Part shown: piece after piece, positions 35,525 to 43,083 of the stretch
How the letters are laid out: every line of letters begins with the position of its first letter
Position numbering within the stretch: the first letter of the stretch is position 1
Source: Gluconobacter sphaericus NBRC 12467
GTDB taxonomy: Bacteria; Pseudomonadota; Alphaproteobacteria; Acetobacterales; Acetobacteraceae
Assembly (NCBI RefSeq): GCF_006539125.1
Contig: NZ_BJMK01000008.1
Location: 61,705 to 125,704 of the forward strand
Direction of reading: 5' to 3'
Length of the DNA stretch: 64,000 nucleotides
Notes under the pieces: model-generated
Database searches by the model: none
Told to the model about the DNA's origin: nothing
What the model saw: the letters and a program-made list of their open reading frames with translations, nothing else
Made by a program: the position numbers and the translations under genes

Positions 35525-35803
35525 ATGAACGCGATTTCGCGCCCGATCAAAGAAACCCTGCTCGAAGTGATTGGTCGCGAGTTTCGCCCTCTCCGCTTCG
35601 CGCAAGAAATGTTGGCCCGCGCTTCAGGAAAGACGCCGAGAGCCGCACGAAACTGGCTGGATGGTCGATGCACGCCCGATGCCGAGGCGCTTATCGAACT
35701 GATGGCCTCCTGCTCATCCATTGCCGACGAGGTTGAACGCCTTGTCGCAGAGCGCCGCAAGGCGCGTGAGGACACACAATGCCCTGGTTCACCCTTAAAC
35801 TAG
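35525..35803 (+). CDS. Phage DNA-binding-like early protein
   Basis: 92 aa from the ATG at 35525. LRFAQEMLARASGKTPRAARNWLDGRCTPDAEALIELM has the look of a helix-turn-helix protein common in alphaproteobacterial phages. The longer frame from 35465 has no ribosome site. Overlaps the next gene by 25 nt. Confidence 0.65.
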   Translation: MNAISRPIKETLLEVIGREFRPLRFAQEMLARASGKTPRAARNWLDGRCTPDAEALIELMASCSSIADEVERLVAERRKAREDTQCPGSPLN

Positions 35804-35967
35804 GCCGGTTCGGGTTCGGCCATCACGCGGGGCCGCCTCCGTCATACCGGTTCGCATGGCTGCGCATTCTCTGGCGCGACTGGGATTCCTGGTCCGCTTG
35901 GGCTGAGGCCGAGATGGCCCGGTACCGCCGTGCGCTTGATGCGGCGCGGGAGGAGCTTCGGAAATGA
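35779..35967 (+). CDS. Small phage protein
   Basis: 62 aa, Trp-rich and basic (FAWLRILWRDWDSWSAWAEAEMARYRRAL). Overlaps both neighbours. No function known. Confidence 0.55.
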   Translation: MPWFTLKLGRFGFGHHAGPPPSYRFAWLRILWRDWDSWSAWAEAEMARYRRALDAAREELRK

Positions 35968-36191
35968 CCGAGCGCCTCGACCGGCTTGATGCCTTCCGTA
36001 TCCTTCGTGAGACGATCAAGAAGAATTACGGCACACAGCGTAGTTTTGCGCAGGAGAACAACCTGCGGGAACAGGATGTATCAGACGCGCTGAATGGCCG
36101 CCGCCCGTTGTCCGCCGCAATGCTCAAGGCATGTGGTTTACGGCGGATTGAGTATTTCGAGCGCGTGGAGGTCGAGCATGAAGCGGCCTGA
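35964..36191 (+). CDS. Helix-turn-helix phage protein
   Basis: 75 aa. TQRSFAQENNLREQDVSDALNGRRPLSAAML is a Cro-type helix-turn-helix. Starts in the stop of the previous gene (ATGA). Probably an early regulator. Confidence 0.68.
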   Translation: MTERLDRLDAFRILRETIKKNYGTQRSFAQENNLREQDVSDALNGRRPLSAAMLKACGLRRIEYFERVEVEHEAA

Positions 36192-36534
36192 AGATCGCCT
36201 TCACGAGCAGGTCTGGCGCGCCCTGACCTATGCCCTGCCCGCTGATGCCGTGTGCACCAGCCATGAGAACCGTCAAAACGGCATCCGTGAGGGGGCGCGA
36301 CGCAAGCGGCGCGGCTGCCTTGCGGGCTGGCCGGACATCCAAATCATTTGGAGCGGCCGGACATACCTGATCGAGCTGAAAGCTCCTGGAGGCTCCCTGT
36401 CGCCAGTGCAGAGAGACATGCACGAGCGGATTGAGCGTGCTGGCGTGCCTGTCGCCGTCTGCCGGTGCGTCGATGGCGTGTTGAATTATCTCTCAGCCTG
36501 CGGGTTGCCGATGCGTGGGGAGGTGATGGCATGA
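36178..36534 (+). CDS. VRR-NUC domain nuclease
   Basis: 118 aa from the ATG at 36178. GWPD (50-53) and IELK (65-68) are the PD-(D/E)xK catalytic parts of the VRR-NUC fold, followed by SLSPVQRDMHERIERAG. A small structure-specific phage nuclease, probably in recombination or replication. Overlaps both neighbours. Confidence 0.87.
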   Translation: MKRPEDRLHEQVWRALTYALPADAVCTSHENRQNGIREGARRKRRGCLAGWPDIQIIWSGRTYLIELKAPGGSLSPVQRDMHERIERAGVPVAVCRCVDGVLNYLSACGLPMRGEVMA

Positions 36535-37367
36535 GCGCGCGCAGATGGGCAAAATTTTGGTGGCAGGACTGGCAACGCGACCCGGCGCTGCGAATGTGCT
36601 CGCTCGCAGCACGCGGCGCTTGGATCGAGATGCTTTGCCTGATGGCAGACGCTGATCCGGTCGGACACCTACTGGTCAATGGACGTTCGCCGAACATGCG
36701 ACAGCTTTCAGCCGTGCTGGGATGCTCCGAACGTGAGGCCACAAAGCTGGTGGCTGAACTCGAAGAAAACGGAGTTTTCAGCCGCACAGACAACGGGACG
36801 ATCTTCAGCCGCCGCATGGTCAGGGATAAGGCCATCAGTGATGAAGCCGCCGCCAACGGTAAGAAAGGGGGTAATCCCAACATTACCGGAAAGGCAAAGC
36901 GCAAGGTTAAGGGTGAGGACGCAGAGGGGTTAACCCCCTCCCTTAAGGCAAACGCAACCCCTCCCCTTAAACACCAAGAAACAGAAGCAGAAGCAGATAC
37001 AGAAAGAAAGAACTCACTGCGTGAGTTAGAAAGCGCGCCTGCCGACGCGCCGCCCGCTCCCGCACCGAAATCGGAAAAGTCGAAACGCGCTTCCCGCCTC
37101 CCTGCCGACTGGCAGCCATCGCTGGAGATGGCCGAGTTTGCCCGATCAAACGGCGTCGATCCTGAGCGAACAGGCGCAGTTTTCCGCGATTATTGGCTTG
37201 GAGTTCCCGATCCCAAGGGCCGCAAAACTGACTGGAACGCGACGTGGCGGAACTGGGTTCGGCGTGAGGACGGCATGCAGCCAAATCCGCAGCGTACTGC
37301 GCCTTCCGACCGCCGAATTGCGGTCAACGCCGCATGGGCCGGAGTGCCCGACATCGAGGGAGTTTGA
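36531..37367 (+). CDS. Replication-initiator-like phage protein
   Basis: 278 aa from the ATG at 36531. The N-terminal winged-helix-like part (WWQDWQRDPALRMCSLAARGAWIEML, then LSAVLGCSEREATKLV) resembles phage replication proteins of the DUF1376/lambda O type. After a polar linker a C-terminal module WQPSLEMAEFARSNGVDPER then WNATWRNWVRR is typical of the same proteins. No DnaC- or DnaB-like helicase gene is visible next to it. Confidence 0.72.
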   Translation: MSARRWAKFWWQDWQRDPALRMCSLAARGAWIEMLCLMADADPVGHLLVNGRSPNMRQLSAVLGCSEREATKLVAELEENGVFSRTDNGTIFSRRMVRDKAISDEAAANGKKGGNPNITGKAKRKVKGEDAEGLTPSLKANATPPLKHQETEAEADTERKNSLRELESAPADAPPAPAPKSEKSKRASRLPADWQPSLEMAEFARSNGVDPERTGAVFRDYWLGVPDPKGRKTDWNATWRNWVRREDGMQPNPQRTAPSDRRIAVNAAWAGVPDIEGV

Positions 37368-37370
37368 GCC

Positions 37371-37982
37371 ATGAGCATCGCAACCCAGCGCTCCACAGCC
37401 GTCGTCATCGCCCCGACTTTCTCGCCAGCTTCCGGGGATCTCAAGACCCTGATCGAGGCCAAGCGCGAAGGCTACCTCTGGCGTTCCGACCTCACGCCGG
37501 ACCGTATTCGCGCCGTCCGCAAGCAGCTCTCCGATGCCGAGCGCGCCTGCCTTCCGCCCAATCCCGTCGTGGTCGCGTCGTGGCTCAAGGGTTTGGCGCA
37601 ACTGGTGACCAACGGCCCTGCCGATCCCGATGAGGCATCGACCAGAACGCGAGCGATTTTCGAGGTCTGTTCCGACATCCCCGCTGGAGCCTGGACGCCA
37701 GAAACCCGTGTCGCATGGAGCCGCCAGCCACCGCGCAATGGCTACCCGGTCGGCTCACGCTGGCCAGCCCCGGGCGAACTCTATACCCACCTGCTCCCGT
37801 TCGCGGAAGCGATCCGAGCGGAAGTCACGAACCTCCGGGGCATCCTCGCCATAGCTGAAGCGCCGGAGGAACAGCCGAGGCAGCGGCCCGATACGAAGGA
37901 ATTGGCCCGAGCCGGTGCGCTTGCTGATGCCGTGATCCGCGAACTGCGGGCAACATCCGGCGAGACGGAGAACCGGGCATGA
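37371..37982 (+). CDS. Hypothetical phage protein
   Basis: 203 aa, 3 nt after the replication gene. ALKLYTHLLPFA-like central part (PAPGELYTHLLPFAEAIRAE) and a Glu/Arg-rich end. Its position after a replication initiator suggests an accessory role, but no family is recognised. Confidence 0.65.
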   Translation: MSIATQRSTAVVIAPTFSPASGDLKTLIEAKREGYLWRSDLTPDRIRAVRKQLSDAERACLPPNPVVVASWLKGLAQLVTNGPADPDEASTRTRAIFEVCSDIPAGAWTPETRVAWSRQPPRNGYPVGSRWPAPGELYTHLLPFAEAIRAEVTNLRGILAIAEAPEEQPRQRPDTKELARAGALADAVIRELRATSGETENRA

Positions 37983-38290
37983 CCGATCCCAACACTTGGC
38001 CCTCCTGCATTGGCGAACACGCCGCGACACTGGCCAAGCCTCGGAACTGGAATGCGGCCTGTGCCCGCAGTCAGTACCGCCTCGGAGCAGATATCGGGTC
38101 AGACGGTCGCGCCATCCTCGATAGCATCAACGCTGCGCGGGGTAGGATTGGCGCTGATCGTGGCGCGGATCATGAGACGCATGACGATGGGGTGGAAATC
38201 TCTGGTGCGAAGGGCGATGTCTCTCCGTCTTTGTTTGAATGTGGTGGAGCAATAAACACCAAGAGCGATCTTGGATTGAGTGGGGAGTGA
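37979..38290 (+). CDS. Hypothetical phage ORF, possibly disrupted
   Basis: 103 codons overlapping the previous stop (ATGA). The first 50 codons look coding; from about 38130 another frame is equally open. The natural 3' end may have been lost when the accessory block on its right was inserted. Confidence 0.38.
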   Translation: MTDPNTWPSCIGEHAATLAKPRNWNAACARSQYRLGADIGSDGRAILDSINAARGRIGADRGADHETHDDGVEISGAKGDVSPSLFECGGAINTKSDLGLSGE

Positions 38291-38420
38291 GAACAAAAAA
38301 ACGCTCCGAAGGGCCACTTGTGGGTTTGGATAGAGGCAAGGATAACTTGGCTACCAAGATCGGTCGTAGCCCGCATAGTCCTGTTGCATTGGCCCGGTAT
38401 GCGGCCCATAAAGAGGGCGC

Positions 38421-38441
38421 GATGCATCGTTTTGGTGCATC
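38421..38441. promoter_or_regulatory. Inverted repeat before the Panacea gene
   Basis: GATGCA and TGCATC with an inner TC/GG, 21 nt upstream of the GTG start. A candidate operator for autoregulation of the following pair. The 38291-38462 gap holds no other supported gene. Confidence 0.35.
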
Positions 38442-38462
38442 ATGTGCGTAGAGGAGGGCATC

Positions 38463-38918
38463 GTGAATTCATTCTCGCATTCCCAGTCCTTTGCATTGGC
38501 GCGAGCCATGTGTGAAGCAAGGGATTGGGGCATCTCCAATCTCGCTCTACAGAAGAGCATCTATATCGCCGATATGGTCCATATGGGACGGCACGGCACT
38601 CCGATTACCTCTGAAAAATTTGAGGCATGGGACTATGGGCCTGTGCTGCCGAGCGTCTATGGGCGAGCCAGAATTTTCGGAAATAGCCCTGTAGAAGATA
38701 TATTCCCGGACGTTGGTCGCCTTGAGGGTGAGGCTCTTAGCGTGGTGAGAGAAGTCGCCGCCTTTGTGTCAAAATTTACGCCAGGACAACTGGTTAATAT
38801 GACGCATTCGCCAGAAGGCGCATGGGCCAAATACTACAAACCTGGATACATGCACCTCTTCATTCCCAAGGAGGCCGAAGCGGATGAGTTCCGAAGAAGG
38901 CGAGCAAAAGAAGGATGA
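38463..38918 (+). CDS. Panacea-domain (DUF4065) protein, candidate antitoxin
   Basis: 151 aa from GTG 38463, which has AGAGGAGG 5 nt upstream; the ATG at 38442 lacks one. LALQKSIYIADMVHMGRHGTPI followed by FEAWDYGPVLPSVYG is the conserved core of the Panacea/SocA/GepA-like domain, known as the antitoxin part of PanAT toxin-antitoxin systems. It overlaps the next gene by 35 nt. Likely neutralises the product of that gene. Confidence 0.85.
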   Translation: MNSFSHSQSFALARAMCEARDWGISNLALQKSIYIADMVHMGRHGTPITSEKFEAWDYGPVLPSVYGRARIFGNSPVEDIFPDVGRLEGEALSVVREVAAFVSKFTPGQLVNMTHSPEGAWAKYYKPGYMHLFIPKEAEADEFRRRRAKEG

Positions 38919-39237
38919 TCTCTCCGATCTATTCTCGTCGGATACAAAAGATAAAACCGACGAGAAATTAGACGAAGCATTCAGCCGGATGGAGAACGAT
39001 TTGACTTATTACAAGTCAAAACTCTGTTCAGAGCGTTTCTGCTGGACCATCGGGACTATCATCCTTCTAGATCTAATCTTTTTTGAGAAACTCACTCTTT
39101 GGCCGGAGCCACTTGTCATCTGCGCTTTTGAGGTGGTTCTTTTGGCGGTGATGGCAAACAGGCTCGGTATAAAAGAGGTTTCCATACTATTATACCGCGT
39201 TATTGACGGATGGGCCGGCCAAAAAGACAAGAGTTAA
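38884..39237 (+). CDS. Coiled-coil two-TM protein, candidate membrane toxin
   Basis: 117 aa. A charged N-terminal helical part (about 1-45) precedes two hydrophobic segments (WTIGTIILLDLIFF and PLVICAFEVVLLAVMA) and a short basic tail. Overlap with the Panacea gene and membrane character fit the membrane-acting class of PanAT toxins, but the sequence alone does not prove toxicity. Its stop codon touches the repeated terminator at 39239. Confidence 0.7.
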   Translation: MSSEEGEQKKDDLSDLFSSDTKDKTDEKLDEAFSRMENDLTYYKSKLCSERFCWTIGTIILLDLIFFEKLTLWPEPLVICAFEVVLLAVMANRLGIKEVSILLYRVIDGWAGQKDKS

Positions 39238-39339
39238 ACCGCCCCGAAGGGCGGCTCCATAGTCAGGCGGCAACAAGAGCCGCCTGCTTCTCTTGCAGCT
39301 GACCATACGCCTCATCCCACCCTTTTGGCCGGACTCCGG
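39235..39339. repeat. Inverted repeat copy 1 (pairs with 58276-58380)
   Basis: About 105 nt at roughly 95% identity, in opposite orientation, to 58276-58380. It contains the hairpin CCGCCC-CGAA-GGGCGG (39239-39254) and, on the minus strand, the last 25 codons of a small gene. The similarity begins exactly at the stop codon of the two-TM gene. Confidence 0.9.
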
Positions 39340-39406
39340 TGCGCGGTACTATATCCGAGCCTGATCCGGAAGGGGCTTGAGGTGGAGAGGAAATCGTAAC
39401 TTTATC
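39263..39406 (-). pseudogene. 3' remnant of a small phage gene
   Basis: An open minus-strand frame of 47 codons without ATG, GTG or TTG, ending GWDEAYGQLQEKQAALVAA then stop. The same C-terminal codons recur at 58278-58353. The 5' end is missing where an AT-rich segment begins, so I read it as a truncated gene. Confidence 0.5.
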
Positions 39407-39449
39407 TTAGTAGTCTTTGATATGCTTAAGAAATATTATAGAGGAAGAA

Positions 39450-39935
39450 ATGACAGGTTTTCCAATAGAATTAAATAAAGGTGATTTTGTTTATATAAAA
39501 AATGAAAAAAAGACATTTTCATCGGATGTTTATGGGGTAGAGGGAACCATTTCTAAAATAGAAAGGATGGACAAAAATACTCTATATCCTAATTTTAATT
39601 ATTTTTCTAATGGTGACTATAAAGAGTATGAAGGATTTATCCTTACAATCAACACCTTGGGAGGCGATGAATTCACCGGACACTCCGTTGATGTTCTGCC
39701 TATAAATAATAATCGCACCAAATTTCGATCTGATGCGAAAAGAATATGGGATAAATTACCTATCGCAGATCAGGATATCTCGACTCTCTTCAAGAGTAAA
39801 ATAGAGAGGGATTGGATCGATGATCATAATACCATGCACAATGCGATGAGATATCTAAGGGAAAGAGAATTAATTCGCATAGAAAATGGGATAGTGGAGA
39901 AGGACGTCTCTTTCGATCCTTTCCCAGAGGATTGA
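39450..39935 (+). CDS. AT-rich orphan gene
   Basis: 161 aa from the ATG at 39450 (AGAGGAAG just upstream). Codon use is strikingly AT-rich for the first 270 nt and differs from every neighbour, a sign of recent transfer. An N-terminal region KGDFVYIKNEKKTFSSDVYG suggests a small beta domain, and the C-terminal part is helical and charged. No family recognised. Confidence 0.65.
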   Translation: MTGFPIELNKGDFVYIKNEKKTFSSDVYGVEGTISKIERMDKNTLYPNFNYFSNGDYKEYEGFILTINTLGGDEFTGHSVDVLPINNNRTKFRSDAKRIWDKLPIADQDISTLFKSKIERDWIDDHNTMHNAMRYLRERELIRIENGIVEKDVSFDPFPED

Positions 39936-40076
39936 GAACGCCCCTTAATTTGTGCATTAACCAGCTCCGCTGGTGGCTCAATCCTTGGGCGGGAGTGCGG
40001 TAGCTGCAGGGGTATTCGGCATTCTATACCCGCGCGGACGATCCGCACCGCATGCAGTGTAATCAGCAAGCCAAAA

Positions 40077-40631
40077 TTAAAACGGCAACACAATACGCGA
40101 CACGCATTTACAGTTGTAAGCTAGCCCGGGGAATTGCTTTTTCCCGTCGATTAGTAGCCCTTCACGAATATCAAATTTCCGTCCGTTAGCTGCTTTGTGT
40201 TGCTCAGACATTTCCGCTTCTTCTGGTGAAGGAGGATTTGACGTAATGCATGGTGCGCCAGCCCACACCCATTCCGCTTCAAAGATCCCTGTAATGGTTT
40301 GCCTTTGTGTATTGACGCGCCAACGACTGCGCTTGATGATTAGGTCAGTAATAACAAGGGATCGTTTTTTTTCCATTCCAGCCGCTTGAAGGGCTGTGAA
40401 TACTACAAAACTATTGCCACCCCCTCCCTTTAGCGATTCCAAGGCGGCATCAATTACGATTTTCTGTTTGCCTTGTGGAATTTCGTCAAACGATAGGACA
40501 AATTCCCTGATGTCTTTCTCGATAAAGGGAGTGATTAATTTTGGGTCGAACTTGACTGCTAGAGCCGTCGCTCCCTCACTCAGTGGGCGTTGAATGGTAT
40601 TATTTTTGCGACTGAAAAGCTTTCGAAGCAT
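40077..40631 (-). CDS. Stand-alone MuF-like (SPP1 gp7 C-terminal type) protein
   Basis: 184 aa from the ATG at 40631 (GGAGAG upstream). The C-terminal part (EQHKAANGRKFDIREGLLI, then FPGLAYNCKC and VLPF) matches the ending of phage head-morphogenesis proteins, including the one at 46110-46922. The N-terminal two thirds (SEGATALAVKFDPKLIT, VFTALQAAGMEKKRS) is unrelated to that protein. It is on the opposite strand among accessory genes, so it is unlikely to be a head protein. Downstream of the HNH gene on the same strand. Confidence 0.65.
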   Translation of the reverse strand: MLRKLFSRKNNTIQRPLSEGATALAVKFDPKLITPFIEKDIREFVLSFDEIPQGKQKIVIDAALESLKGGGGNSFVVFTALQAAGMEKKRSLVITDLIIKRSRWRVNTQRQTITGIFEAEWVWAGAPCITSNPPSPEEAEMSEQHKAANGRKFDIREGLLIDGKKQFPGLAYNCKCVSRIVLPF

Positions 40632-40769
40632 GCCTCTCTCCATCCTTACACTGCTGCCAATGCTCGTAGCAGTAATGTAGATCCCCGGTCGGACGTTCAA
40701 CGCCAAATGAAGCGCCCTTCCCGCATTTACAGCAGTCGTAGGCCCAGCCTGATTTTGTTGGTGGTGTGA

Positions 40770-41453
40770 TCATGAACGCTGTTCGGCTTCTGGGAAGCGC
40801 GCCAAGAACTTCTCATATGGTTCGTTAAGAGCGTGAATTGCGCGATGACAATTCGCGCAAAGCAGCGTCAATTCGTTCAAAGTGTTATTTGCCGCCCCTA
40901 AATTGAGGGGGTGTTTATGGTGGACCTCAAGGCAACTTCCCTTCGCTTCACCATAGTTCTCCAAGCCTTTGGTCTTGCAGGCCTGGCAATGTAGCTGCCC
41001 CTGAAGCTTCGCTTGCGTTCTGTACATGTTTGCAAGCTTCTTGCTACGAACTCGGCTCCGTGAGGTGCGTTCTATGTCGTCACCCTCTTCGGATTCAATT
41101 TCCTCGATCATGACTGGCAGAAGAAACCACTCTTCCTGCTCATCAGCGCGCCAATGTAGTTTGGACACGTTTGGCAGTGCTGTATAATCTAGCCTCACAT
41201 CACCGACGAAAATTCCTGCTTCTTGGTTGGCGGCTCGACACTGGCCGCCATAAGAAAATACGAAATCAGATTTCTTCCCACTCGCGGTAAAAGTAGACAG
41301 CACCTCCTTGCCTGAAATGCTTGTCCAGTGCTTGTAGATTTGACCGTCTGCAAGCTGATGATCAAAGTCCGGCAGGAAATCGATCGAACCTTTAGCCTCG
41401 GGGTTTAACCACTTCACTTTCCATGTGGGAATCAGCGCCTTTCGAAGGTCCAT
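40770..41453 (-). CDS. HNH endonuclease with unknown N-terminal domain
   Basis: 227 aa. The C-terminal third is an HNH/McrA-like nuclease: CQACKTKGL, CLEVHHKHPL and LLCANCHRAIH give the zinc cysteines and catalytic histidines. The first 130 residues are an unrecognised domain. Read leftward with the MuF-like gene 138 nt downstream. A phage-borne defence or homing-type function is possible; it is not at the terminase-proximal position of packaging HNH genes. Confidence 0.85.
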   Translation of the reverse strand: MDLRKALIPTWKVKWLNPEAKGSIDFLPDFDHQLADGQIYKHWTSISGKEVLSTFTASGKKSDFVFSYGGQCRAANQEAGIFVGDVRLDYTALPNVSKLHWRADEQEEWFLLPVMIEEIESEEGDDIERTSRSRVRSKKLANMYRTQAKLQGQLHCQACKTKGLENYGEAKGSCLEVHHKHPLNLGAANNTLNELTLLCANCHRAIHALNEPYEKFLARFPEAEQRS

Positions 41454-41475
41454 AAATATCTCGAAATGAAAAGTA

Positions 41476-41503
41476 TTGGATTCTATTCCGACAAAATTAT
41501 AGC
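41476..41503 (+). promoter_or_regulatory. Possible promoter for the packaging genes
   Basis: TTGGAT (41476-41481), 16-nt spacer, TATAGC (41498-41503), 45 nt before the first rightward gene of the packaging module. Weak match to consensus. Confidence 0.3.
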
Positions 41504-41547
41504 ACTTTCCCTTGTACAGCCAGTCTCTCCTGTACTAACATTCCCCC

Positions 41548-42180
41548 ATGCCCAGACCCGCTAAATCCCGCGCCGGACTCGGCGACACGATCCGCCAGTT
41601 TTCGACGCCAAAGACGGTCCGAAAAACGGCATTCATCCCCGCAAGAGCGGAGGATAATTCGCCTACGCCGGAGAGGATGGCGAAACCTGACTTTGAAACA
41701 GTCGGTGGTAAGCGCATCAAACTCAACACAGTCAACGCTCTGCATATGGCTGGTGATATTGATGGAGACGCAGTCAACGCGGCCCGTTGGTGGATCTGCG
41801 ACTATGTGTTCGCAAACCACGGATATCTGGACATCCTGAATGATGTGCTGCCTTCGGACTATGTGAAGGGGGATGTCCATACGTTCGCCATCTCCCGCGG
41901 GAACGCGGCCGAACGCATCGGCATGATCCGCGATCGGCTAGGTCTCTGCGCTCATGTGCGACTGGAGATGATGCTGGCTCGGGAGCTGTCTTTTTCAGCG
42001 ATGGGGGCGGCACTTTACCCAGATCTTGGAAAGGCCCTTCAACGCGGGAAGGTTTCAGCTCAATGCGCATTAATCGTCGCCCAACTTCCTGCGGCCTATG
42101 CCGATACTCGACGCGAGATCAGGCAGGCGATTGAGCGAAACGCTCTGGAAAAAAACCTTGTACCTGCCAGCGCCTACTGA
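41548..42180 (+). CDS. Phage protein upstream of terminase, possible late regulator
   Basis: 210 aa. RAGLGDTIRQFSTPKTVRKT start, basic linker, then a helical domain with ARWWICDYVF, NAAERIGMIRDRLGLCAHVRLEMMLARE and SFSAMG. The layout faintly resembles DUF6456-like DNA-binding proteins. Located where late-gene regulators often sit. Function not established. Confidence 0.6.
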   Translation: MPRPAKSRAGLGDTIRQFSTPKTVRKTAFIPARAEDNSPTPERMAKPDFETVGGKRIKLNTVNALHMAGDIDGDAVNAARWWICDYVFANHGYLDILNDVLPSDYVKGDVHTFAISRGNAAERIGMIRDRLGLCAHVRLEMMLARELSFSAMGAALYPDLGKALQRGKVSAQCALIVAQLPAAYADTRREIRQAIERNALEKNLVPASAY

Positions 42181-42203
42181 TACGGTTGGACAACACTGAA
42201 TAA

Positions 42204-42587
42204 TTGCGCCTGCAATATTGGCGCATCTCCGGACAATTTGCTGTGCCCTCTCCCACCGTCACGACTGGCGACGTGGTGAGATGGGGTTTGTCTCGGTTCG
42301 TGATTGCGGATGTGCAATCAGGAAGTGCGGTTCTTTGTCGCGTCAAACAGGTTCGCGACATGCGTTATCGGGCTGACGTTCCGGTGCATTTCCCTGACAC
42401 GATCACTCTGGGGCTGACAGATGGCGCCGTAATTCGCTGCAAGCCGCGTGTCTGCTTCAATCTCGCTGATCTGGTTCCTGTTGGTTCTGTGTCGTCCTCG
42501 TTGATGGTTCGCATTAAGATCGCGATTGAGCGTGAAATGGACGCGCGCCGGATTGAGGCGGGTATTCCTAAGTATTTGGTGGTTTAG
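42204..42587 (+). CDS. Hypothetical phage protein before terS
   Basis: 127 codons; a GTG at 42243 may be the real start. A beta-rich N-terminal half (TTGDVVRWGLSRFVIADVQSG) and a helical end. It stops 2 nt before terS. No family recognised. Confidence 0.55.
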   Translation: MRLQYWRISGQFAVPSPTVTTGDVVRWGLSRFVIADVQSGSAVLCRVKQVRDMRYRADVPVHFPDTITLGLTDGAVIRCKPRVCFNLADLVPVGSVSSSLMVRIKIAIEREMDARRIEAGIPKYLVV

Positions 42588-42589
42588 TT

Positions 42590-43081
42590 ATGGCGAGGAA
42601 GAAGGGTGAAGCCGCTCCTGAGGCGCGCGCTGTGGGCAGGCCTTCAGCTTTCCTAGATCGCTATTGTGACGAGGCGCGCAAGCTCTGCCTTTTGGGTGCT
42701 ACCGACAGCGATTTGGCTGATTTCTTCGATGTATCCGAGCAGACCATAAACTCTTGGAAAGCAACGCATCCCGAATTTCTTGAGTCCATAAAAAAGGGAA
42801 AAATCCTAGCAGACGCCACCGTGGCTGACCGGCTGTATAAACGAGCGACCGGCTACGAGCACGACGCAGTGAAAATCTTCAATGCCGAGGGCTCTCCGCT
42901 GATCGTTCCGTACACTGAGCGATACGCTCCAGACACTACTGCCGCGATTTTCTGGCTCAAGAACCGCCAACGCGACAAATGGCGCGATAAGCACGACCAT
43001 GAACACACCGGTGCTGACGGCGGCCCATTGGAGTTCACGGAAATCAGGCGTGTGGTCGTGGATGTGCCCAAGAAGGATTGA
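42590..43081 (+). CDS. terS: Terminase small subunit
   Basis: 163 aa. FLDRYCDEARKLCLLGATDSDLADFFDVSEQTINSWK is the DNA-binding domain, followed by a helical oligomerisation part (VADRLYKRATGYEHDAV) and a C-terminal tail that would contact TerL. Directly upstream of terL. Confidence 0.88.
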   Translation: MARKKGEAAPEARAVGRPSAFLDRYCDEARKLCLLGATDSDLADFFDVSEQTINSWKATHPEFLESIKKGKILADATVADRLYKRATGYEHDAVKIFNAEGSPLIVPYTERYAPDTTAAIFWLKNRQRDKWRDKHDHEHTGADGGPLEFTEIRRVVVDVPKKD

Positions 43082-43083
43082 GC

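Noticed and set aside
38010..38255. 81-codon alternative frame in the replication-module end
   Set aside because: Overlaps the better-coupled 37979-38290 frame and is Arg/Met-rich. Kept only as a hint that the region may be disrupted.
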